Assembly: GCA_030838815.1 (NCBI GenBank)
Contig: JAUZEX010000526.1
Coordinates: 1 to 11,800 of the forward strand
DNA: 11,800 bases
Origin: Actinomycetota bacterium
GTDB lineage: Bacteria; Actinomycetota; Acidimicrobiia; IMCC26256; BP-133
Reading direction: 5' to 3'
How positions within the stretch are numbered: the first letter of the stretch is position 1; the number at the start of each line of letters is the position of its first letter. This document shows, one piece after another, positions 7,646 through 11,800 of this stretch. The translations under genes were made by a program, and so were the position numbers. The notes under the pieces were generated by a model that was given only the letters and a program-made list of their open reading frames with translations, did not search any database and was not told the origin of the DNA.

Positions 7646-7662
7646 GATAAGGGGAGCTTATC
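7646..7662 (-). terminator. Weak terminator-like hairpin after the HEPN gene
   Basis: GATAAG-GGGAG-CTTATC is a perfect 6-bp stem five bases past the HEPN-gene stop codon. Read on the minus strand it is followed by ATCTTTGGG, only a short T-run. A weak terminator is the likeliest reading. Confidence 0.35.
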
Positions 7663-7667
7663 GCGCG

Positions 7668-8486
7668 TCAGAATGAGGCGTGATCGAGGCGGCGGTGGAC
7701 CATGGAGATGGTGGTCAGGATCTCGAGGAGTTCGTCGCCGGTGACGGTGCGGGCGATCCGGGGGTCGTGGGCCGTGGGGTTGCGGAACATCCCGACCAGG
7801 CCTTTGCACAGGTTGGCCAAGCCGGTCTGCTCGCTGCGGTCGGTGGGGCCGACGCCGGCGTTGATGGCGACTCGGGCGCCTGAGGATCCGAGTGCGAGCG
7901 TGGTATCGATGAGGGCCGCTCCGTCGCTGGTGGCGCCGGTCATGGCGCGCAGCCGGTCGCTGATGCTCTTGGTCGCCTCCAGAGCCGCGTGAAACCAGTT
8001 CCGTTCGAGGACTTCCTGGGTGCAGTAGCGGAGCACCTCGGGATGCGTGCCGCGGCGTCGTAGTTCGAGGCGGAGGCTGTTGGCGTGTTGGGCCGCCTCG
8101 GAGAGCGTGGAGGCCTTGGGACCGCGGGCGATTTGACCGGCATCGTTGATGCGGAGCCCGACATGGACGAGGATCTCGTTGAGGGCGTCCTGACGGGTGG
8201 TGAAGGCGCCGGGATCGTTCCTGTAGCGCACCGGCTCCATCACCTTGGTGATGAAGGTGACCAACCGCTTTGGGCTGCCGTCAGTGGCCTGGCGATCCTG
8301 GAAGGCACCGACCAGTCGTCGCCACTTGGTGATCGGGCCGGGGTCGGGCATCCGGCACGAGTCCAGCAGGCTTTCGATCTGCGATCCGGTCAGTCCGTCG
8401 GAGGTGTCGCCGATCACCCTGGCGAGTTGCTCGAGCACTCCGCTCGGCCACGGTGGCTCAGCCCCTGGCGTTCGGGTTTCGGTCAC
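7668..8486 (-). CDS. HEPN-domain protein of the TIGR02391/Ymh type, probable abortive-infection RNase
   Basis: 272 residues from GTG 8486-8484, preceded by GAGGG. Two parts can be seen. The N-terminal half (about 15-120) has the pattern LTGSQIESLLDSC, then TKWRRL, FITKVMEPVRY, R-x-x-LN and GLRINDAGQI. This matches what I remember of the AbiJ N-terminal-type domains found in front of effector domains. The C-terminal half (about 130-265) matches the TIGR02391 (Ymh) family and ends with NLCKGLVGMFRNPTAH. Arg235-Asn236 to His240 form the R-x4-H signature of catalytic HEPN ribonucleases, so the active site is intact. HEPN proteins of this kind are known or suspected to cut RNA and to act in phage defence or toxin systems. 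No membrane segment is present. It starts 11 bases after a membrane-protein gene, the probable partner or sensor. Family call good; RNA cleavage is inference from the motif. Confidence 0.9.
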   Translation of the reverse strand: MTETRTPGAEPPWPSGVLEQLARVIGDTSDGLTGSQIESLLDSCRMPDPGPITKWRRLVGAFQDRQATDGSPKRLVTFITKVMEPVRYRNDPGAFTTRQDALNEILVHVGLRINDAGQIARGPKASTLSEAAQHANSLRLELRRRGTHPEVLRYCTQEVLERNWFHAALEATKSISDRLRAMTGATSDGAALIDTTLALGSSGARVAINAGVGPTDRSEQTGLANLCKGLVGMFRNPTAHDPRIARTVTGDELLEILTTISMVHRRLDHASF

Positions 8487-8497
8487 GACACCCTCGT

Positions 8498-9112
8498 TCA
8501 GCTTCTCGTGGAGGAACCGGGGACGGGGTCCTCGCTGAAGAGTCGCGCGACTTCGATTCCGAGTTCTCGGCGGGCGAGTTCTGCCAGGTTCCTTCGGGCG
8601 ATGGCGAGTGCCTTGAGGTCATCGTTCCATTGGCGGAGCTGCTCGTCGGTCCACTGGTGAGCGGCGAGGCGGCCGAGCCAGTTTCCACCGTCGCCGGTCG
8701 TGGTCGCTGCGCCTACGACCGCGGCTGCCGTGTCGATGATCCAATTGCTGGCGATCACGGCCTCGCTGCTTCCGATGGTCCATACATCGGACCAGGCTTC
8801 GGAGAGGGGGATGAAGTCTTGGCGGAGCCGGGCATCGACGTCCATTGGGTCCATGGGTACGCGCTTGCCGAGGGTCACGTCGAGGCCCTCGCGGATCCCA
8901 GATCGGATTTGGATTGTTGTGTGCAGGGCGCCGGCGGTGTGGGCGATGACTCCGGAGTAGGTCAGCAGGCGGGAGTATGCATGCCGGCGTCGTTCTTGGA
9001 GGCCGGCTCGCTCTTGCCGGCGGGCTCGGCGCTGGTCGATCCCGAACAGGGCGCCCGCGGTGATGATGGCGCTGCCGAGCGCGGCGATGACGGGGGCCCA
9101 AATGTCGCTCAC
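8498..9112 (-). CDS. Single-pass membrane-anchored protein paired with the HEPN gene
   Basis: 204 residues if translation starts at GTG 9112-9110. That choice puts one hydrophobic segment at residues 4-25 (IWAPVIAALGSAIITAGALF), followed at once by a very basic stretch (DQRRARRQER), the positive-inside signature of an anchored protein with its bulk in the cytoplasm. The remainder is mostly helical, with a long basic coiled region (ERRRHAYSRLLTYSGV) and a C-terminal helix rich in Arg, Glu and Ala. The ribosome binding site is weak, and the frame stays open much further upstream, but there it is the wrong frame of the DUF3892-like gene. I do not recognise the family; similar short anchored proteins of unknown function are common in actinobacteria. 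Only 11 bases separate its stop from the HEPN start, so the two are surely cotranscribed. Confidence 0.75.
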   Translation of the reverse strand: MSDIWAPVIAALGSAIITAGALFGIDQRRARRQERAGLQERRRHAYSRLLTYSGVIAHTAGALHTTIQIRSGIREGLDVTLGKRVPMDPMDVDARLRQDFIPLSEAWSDVWTIGSSEAVIASNWIIDTAAAVVGAATTTGDGGNWLGRLAAHQWTDEQLRQWNDDLKALAIARRNLAELARRELGIEVARLFSEDPVPGSSTRS

Positions 9113-9210
9113 GACACGGCGGGTCCCGGGAGCCGTCGTTCCCAGGCCGCTGACCACCGATGACGCGGGCGACGGCCCGGTCGGGTCGTAGAGCGAACCA
9201 GCTTGGGGCT

Positions 9211-9227
9211 CCCCCTTAGCACGGGGG
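9211..9227 (-). terminator. Short GC hairpin over the stop codon of the DUF3892-like gene
   Basis: CCCCC-TTAGCAC-GGGGG is a 5-bp stem whose loop holds the TAA stop of the 9216-9494 gene. There is no T-run. It could slow transcription into the membrane-protein gene, but it may also be chance in GC-rich DNA. Confidence 0.2.
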
Positions 9228-9494
9228 CAGGTTGTCGAGATTGTTGGTGGTGGTGTGATCGGGTGCGGTGGTGATGTATGGCGTGAGCGAGCAGCCGGGA
9301 TGGGTGCACTGGTCGATCTTGCGGATCTTGGCGGTCCTGCCGCCGGCTTCGGTGTGCCAGTCCTCGTGGCGGGCGAGGCCGGCGATGACCTGTCCCCGGG
9401 TGTAGTGCGTACCGCCGGAGGTGCACACCCCTTCGATGTGGTCGTGCGTGCCGCTCGCGGAGCGTTCCTTGCGGACCTTGGTGACTGTCGGCAT
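9216..9494 (-). CDS. DUF3892-like small protein
   Basis: 92 residues from ATG 9494-9492. A strong GAGGAGG lies five bases upstream, which decides this start over an in-frame upstream start at 9545. The sequence follows the DUF3892 pattern as I remember it: TKVRKE near the N-terminus, GTHDHIEGVCT with a following GGTHYTRGQV, a DWHT strand, KIRKIDQC, CSLTPYITTAPD and a C-terminal NLPPC. Cysteines are at 24, 63, 68 and 92 with several histidines, so metal binding is conceivable but not shown. It has no signal or membrane segment. The function of the family is unknown; members are often small stand-alone genes in accessory regions. It precedes the membrane/HEPN pair on the same strand with a 103-base gap, so cotranscription is possible but not certain. 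Confidence 0.85.
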   Translation of the reverse strand: MPTVTKVRKERSASGTHDHIEGVCTSGGTHYTRGQVIAGLARHEDWHTEAGGRTAKIRKIDQCTHPGCSLTPYITTAPDHTTTNNLDNLPPC

Positions 9495-9865
9495 CCGTTC
9501 CTCCTCACACGCGCTCCCCCGAAGCCTACGGGGAAGGTGTGACATTCACCCCGGCCCCGGCCGGGGGTTCCGTGGTGCAGCCCGTTGCGGGGCGGTCCGC
9601 CGGAGTCGCCGCTCGACTTGAATGAGGGAAAGGGGGAAAGTAGAGGGACGTCGATCGGGGGGCCGGCGTCGTGTCGGCCGGGGAGGGTGTCGTCGGTTGG
9701 TCGTCCGGCAATTCGGCGCAGGGATGTGTCATGGTGGTTGCAGCTGGGTGTAGCAGGTATCTTGCACGGTGCTCCCATGGTGTGATCTCAAACGGCAACT
9801 CATAGTCGCGATTTCTGCGGATGAGGAGCCTTGCCGAAGGGCAATAGTCCGGTACCTTGGGTGGT
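9495..9865. other. Divergent intergenic region, possible 68-residue Pro-rich ORF
   Basis: This is the control region between the minus-strand DUF3892-like gene and the plus-strand winged-helix gene. It holds a purine-rich tract (about 9620-9648) and CATGGTG twice (about 9730 and 9775), but no clear iterons. A minus-strand frame from ATG 9732 to a stop at 9526 would give a 68-residue Pro/Thr/Ala-rich peptide without a ribosome binding site. I leave it as an unsupported candidate. If the winged-helix protein is an initiator, the origin could lie here, but I see no direct sign of one. Confidence 0.4.
9831..9858 (+). promoter_or_regulatory. Putative promoter giving a leaderless transcript
   Basis: TTGCCG (9831-9836) and TACCTT (9853-9858) are separated by 16 bases. 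The -10 ends seven bases before GTG 9866, the spacing expected when transcription starts at the start codon. No Shine-Dalgarno precedes that GTG, which agrees with a leaderless mRNA, a common arrangement in actinobacteria. Confidence 0.45.
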
Positions 9866-10747
9866 GTGAGCACAGCCCAAGCAGACGATTCGGGACCGGA
9901 GTTCGATCCGACCCTGGTAGCTGACGGGCCGGCGACCGTCGCCGGGCTCGTGCTCTCCTCGGGGCGGCCCAGTCAGAGCACCCCGCTCCGCCGCACGTTC
10001 GTGCAGCCGGCGGAGCGGGACCGTCAGCCGACCGGCGGGCCGCTGGCGGCGCTCGTCCGCCACCGTGACCGGCGGGCGCTCATCCTCTACCTGCTGGTCT
10101 TGACGATGGCGAGCACGGAACCGTGGGACGCCAGGCGAGATTCCCGGATCTGGGCCCGGGCGTTGGACGTCGGCGGCGGCCGCTCCGGCCGGGAGGCCGT
10201 GTCCAAGGCCTTGCGTCGCCTCCGCGGTCTCCAGCTCATCGTCACCAGCCGCGTCAACCGCCTCTCCGCCGTCACCATGCTCCGGGAGGACGGCTCCGGC
10301 GAGCCCTACACCTACCCGACCCCCGACCAGCGCCAAGACCGCTACCTCCGGTTGCCGTTCGCGTTCTGGACCGACCGCTGGTACCAGCGGCTGAACCTCC
10401 CCGCCGTCGCCATGCTGCTCGTCCTCCTCGCCGAGAAAGACGGCGTCGTCCTGCCCCTCGACCGGATCTCCACCTGGTACGGGATCAGCCGAGCGACCGC
10501 CCAGCGGGGCCTCGCCGAGCTCGAGTCCCACGGCCTCCTCCAGGTACGAACTGTCCAACGGGCCGAGCCCCTCGCCCCGCTCGGGTTCACCTACGACCGC
10601 CACCACCACCTCCAAGGGGTCTTCGAGCGATCCCGCCCGGGCCGGCCGGAGGAGAATGTCACCGAGCTCAAACCCACCGCCGCCAAACGGCGACGGCTCC
10701 GCCGCAAGCTCACCGCCACGGAAGGAAAGGAGGTGATCGCACCATGA
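9866..10747 (+). CDS. Tandem winged-helix DNA-binding protein, replication-initiator- or regulator-like
   Basis: 293 residues from GTG 9866; a TTG at 9857 would add three. The GTG is chosen because a promoter-like pair ends seven bases before it and neither start has a good ribosome binding site. The first 55 residues are low complexity. Residues about 60-125 look like one winged-helix unit (ALILYLLVL, then WARALDV and a recognition-type helix SREAVSKALRRLRGL-like). Residues about 165-235 look like a second (LRLPFAFWTDRWYQRLNLP, LLVLLAEKDGVVLPL, WYGISRATAQRGLAELESHGLL). Two such units in one chain are typical of plasmid initiators of the RepA/Rep_3 type, but also occur in regulators. I recall similar uncharacterised proteins on actinobacterial plasmids and integrative elements. 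The C-terminus is very basic (AAKRRRLRRKL). The stop overlaps the next start. Coding and DNA-binding calls are good; the exact role is open. Confidence 0.8.
   Translation: MSTAQADDSGPEFDPTLVADGPATVAGLVLSSGRPSQSTPLRRTFVQPAERDRQPTGGPLAALVRHRDRRALILYLLVLTMASTEPWDARRDSRIWARALDVGGGRSGREAVSKALRRLRGLQLIVTSRVNRLSAVTMLREDGSGEPYTYPTPDQRQDRYLRLPFAFWTDRWYQRLNLPAVAMLLVLLAEKDGVVLPLDRISTWYGISRATAQRGLAELESHGLLQVRTVQRAEPLAPLGFTYDRHHHLQGVFERSRPGRPEENVTELKPTAAKRRRLRRKLTATEGKEVIAP
10726..10738 (+). promoter_or_regulatory. Near-perfect extended Shine-Dalgarno
   Basis: AAAGGAGGTGATC matches 13 bases of the complement of the usual 16S rRNA 3' end. It lies inside the last codons of the winged-helix gene, with GGAGG ending 10 bases before ATG 10744. 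Such a site predicts strong initiation on the small downstream gene. Confidence 0.85.
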
Positions 10748-10920
10748 TCGACATCAACCTGCACGTCCGCGTCAAGCGCCGCCGCGTGGCCCCTTCGCAC
10801 GGGGGGCCCCGGGCGCAGCCCACGTGGAAGCTGCTCCTCCTGAGCGCCTTCGTCGTCGCAGCCCTCGGCTACACCGCCCTCGGCCTCGACGCCACCGCGT
10901 TCCTGCACGCCCTCAAGTAG
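10744..10920 (+). CDS. 58-residue single-pass membrane protein, translationally coupled
   Basis: ATG 10744 overlaps the TGA of the winged-helix gene (ATGA), and the gene ends at TAG 10918-10920. The N-terminal 28 residues are basic (VKRRRV, then PSHGGPRAQP). Residues about 29-48 form one hydrophobic segment (KLLLLSAFVVAALGYTALGL), followed by a short polar tail. This predicts an N-in, C-out topology with a charged cytoplasmic head. Its translation should be high because of the exceptional Shine-Dalgarno. I recognise no family, and at this size homology would be weak. A hairpin terminator follows 13 bases after the stop, so the operon has just two genes. Possible roles (inference only) are anchoring the winged-helix partner at the membrane, or a small accessory or toxin-like peptide. 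Confidence 0.8.
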   Translation: MIDINLHVRVKRRRVAPSHGGPRAQPTWKLLLLSAFVVAALGYTALGLDATAFLHALK

Positions 10921-10932
10921 CCGCAGGACCAA

Positions 10933-10972
10933 ACGAGAGGGGGACGGCTCGTACACGCCGCCCCCCTCTCGT
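10933..10972 (+). terminator. Hairpin terminator of the winged-helix operon
   Basis: An 11-bp perfect stem, ACGAGAGGGGG / CCCCCTCTCGT, holds an inner CGGC/GCCG pair and the loop TCGTACAC. It begins 13 bases past the small membrane-protein stop. The downstream tail (GTCGATCGG) is not T-rich, so efficiency is uncertain, but the stem is very stable. Confidence 0.7.
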
Positions 10973-10998
10973 GTCGATCGGAAAGGATCCTCCCGACC

Positions 10999-11396
10999 GT
11001 GAACGCCTGTCCTGGACGCCGACGTCCTGTTTCAGGCGGGCCCCCACCCGGCTGCTGCTCGGCGCGGCCCAGTCAGGCCTCTACCGGGCCCGGTGGAGCG
11101 AGCGGATCCTGAGCGAGGCGCGCACGAGCCTGACCGCTAAAGACCGTCTCGGCGAGGGGAACATCGAACGAACTCTCCTTCCTCGCGCTCGAAGTGGCCG
11201 ACGAGCTGGTCATGGCGACACATCCCGGGGATCGACACGTAGCCGCCGCCGCGGCGGCCGCTGGGCCCGCTACCTCATCACGGGGAACCTGGCGCACTTC
11301 GACGCTGGCGAGACCACCGCCCACGGCTTCGAGGTGATGCACTTCGACGCCTTCGGCGAGCACGTGGCACTCCACAACCTGGGGTCTCCGGGGTAG
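10999..11396 (+). pseudogene. Broken PIN-domain toxin gene (VapC-like)
   Basis: No single frame gives a full protein, but joined frames read as a PIN domain. Piece 1 (from 11009) reads VLDADVLFQAGP, with the first acidic residue. Piece 2 (from 11046) reads TRLLLGAAQSGLY, then WSERILSEARTSLTA with the conserved Glu. Piece 3 (about 11170-11263) reads FLALEVADELVMATHPGDRHVAAA with the DRHV aspartate. Piece 4 (11265 to the TAG at 11394) reads ARYLITGNLAHFD, then FEVMHFDAF. GTG 10999 with GAAAGGA 11 bases upstream is the likely old start; the T at 11008 looks like the first frameshift. At about 130 codons it is shorter than typical PIN toxins of this family, so part of the middle is also lost. Intact relatives are RNases paired with antitoxins; no antitoxin was recognised here. 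Recent decay is likely, since the motifs are still clear. Sequencing error could explain one shift but hardly three. Confidence 0.8.
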
Positions 11397-11419
11397 CTCG
11401 GGGGACGTGGTCGACCGAA

Positions 11420-11767
11420 TCAGCCCTTGAAGAAATCGGTGACCAACTGCTGCCACCTGTCGTCATTAAGGATGCCGACGATGTGGAAGCAGTCGTAGCC
11501 GTGTTTGAGTTGGTCGTCAATGTGCCAGGGCCGATAGAGGATCCGGTAGCAGCGCTCGACCCAATCCGGCCCCTTGCAACAGACGAGTCGCCATAGGTAT
11601 GGGGTATGGGGGGCCTCGAAACGTCCGTCGATCACACCGTCAACGTCGTTGGGCCCGCGGAGCTGGAGGCTGGTACTGAAGACGAGTTGCAGACAGTGCC
11701 CGGCTAGGACTTCCCGGAGATCCCTGGGGTAATTGACGTCGTCGGTGCTGGGGTCGCAGTCGGCCAC
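11420..11767 (-). CDS. Hypothetical protein, N-terminus uncertain at the window edge
   Basis: 115 residues if started at GTG 11767-11765. No Shine-Dalgarno precedes that codon, and the frame stays open to base 11800 (11 more codons, reading LTLRLGSNLSA), so the true start may lie outside the window. The protein is rich in Asp, Trp, Cys and His. It has a central segment APHTPYLWRLVCCKGPDWVE and a C-terminal segment CFHIVGILNDDRWQQLV that ends in DFFKG. No signal, membrane segment or known motif is visible, and I do not recognise the family. Third-position G/C is lower than in the neighbouring genes, which could mean recent transfer. It converges on the broken PIN gene with only 23 bases between their stops and no terminator hairpin. 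Confidence 0.6.
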   Translation of the reverse strand: MADCDPSTDDVNYPRDLREVLAGHCLQLVFSTSLQLRGPNDVDGVIDGRFEAPHTPYLWRLVCCKGPDWVERCYRILYRPWHIDDQLKHGYDCFHIVGILNDDRWQQLVTDFFKG

Positions 11768-11800
11768 AGCCGAGAGGTTAGAGCCGAGGCGAAGGGTCAG

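Noticed and set aside
9526..9732. 68-residue Pro/Thr-rich minus-strand frame
   Set aside because: No ribosome binding site and low-complexity composition; kept only as a remark in the divergent region.
9113..9778. N-terminal extension of the membrane protein to 426 residues
   Set aside because: The added part is a shifted reading of the DUF3892-like gene (Pro/Thr/Arg-rich) and would bury the N-terminal membrane segment. GTG 9112 is the more natural start.
10824..11396. 190-codon plus-strand frame as one intact gene
   Set aside because: It starts inside the small membrane-protein gene and reads through a terminator. Only parts of it match PIN motifs; the others lie in the neighbouring frames, so a broken gene fits better.
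1..11800. CRISPR array, tRNA or rRNA genes, insertion-sequence ends, direct repeats flanking the recombinase operon
   Set aside because: Looked for by eye and not found. The only regular repeats are the coding blades at the left edge.

Overview
The window is high-GC DNA (roughly two thirds G+C by eye) with many GTG and TTG starts, strong third-position G/C bias, long antisense shadow frames and one apparently leaderless gene. This fits an actinobacterial chromosome or accessory region. No rRNA, tRNA or CRISPR array was seen, and nothing fixes the genus. The gene mix (a site-specific recombinase, HEPN and PIN-type RNase families, a replication-initiator-like protein, several exported proteins and short hypothetical genes) points to an accessory region rather than a housekeeping one.

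Layout from left to right. (1) 1-1313, minus: the N-terminal part of a secreted beta-propeller protein with about 60-residue repeats, cut by the window edge. (2) 1314-1864: no convincing gene. (3) 1865-2455, minus: a small lipoprotein. (4) 2569-4715, minus: a two-gene translationally coupled operon, a conserved helical protein of unknown function (3597-4715) followed by a complete tyrosine recombinase (2569-3600). A near-perfect 14-bp inverted repeat lies just upstream at 4733-4770. (5) 4991-6874, plus: a large secreted protein that looks like a clan GH-A glycoside hydrolase. It shares a strong bidirectional terminator (6886-6919) with a convergent small secreted cysteine-containing protein (6933-7400, TTG start). 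(6) 7668-9494, minus: a DUF3892-like protein, a single-pass membrane-anchored protein and a HEPN protein of the TIGR02391/Ymh type with an intact RNxxxH motif. The last two are 11 bp apart and form a candidate defence or toxin module. (7) 9495-9865: a divergent intergenic region. (8) 9866-10920, plus: a tandem winged-helix protein (initiator- or regulator-like), probably read from a leaderless transcript, and a 58-residue membrane protein coupled by an ATGA overlap behind a near-perfect Shine-Dalgarno, then a hairpin terminator. (9) 10999-11396, plus: a PIN-domain toxin-like gene broken by several frameshifts. (10) 11420 to the right end, minus: an unrecognised protein, possibly running past the edge.

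How the parts fit (inference): blocks 4 and 6 to 9 look like mobile-element and conflict-type genes set among exported proteins (blocks 1, 3 and 5). The most promising candidates for a little-described system are the membrane-protein plus HEPN pair at 7668-9112, and the recombinase operon with its inverted repeat at 2569-4770. Assignments to families are from memory of sequence patterns, not from a search.
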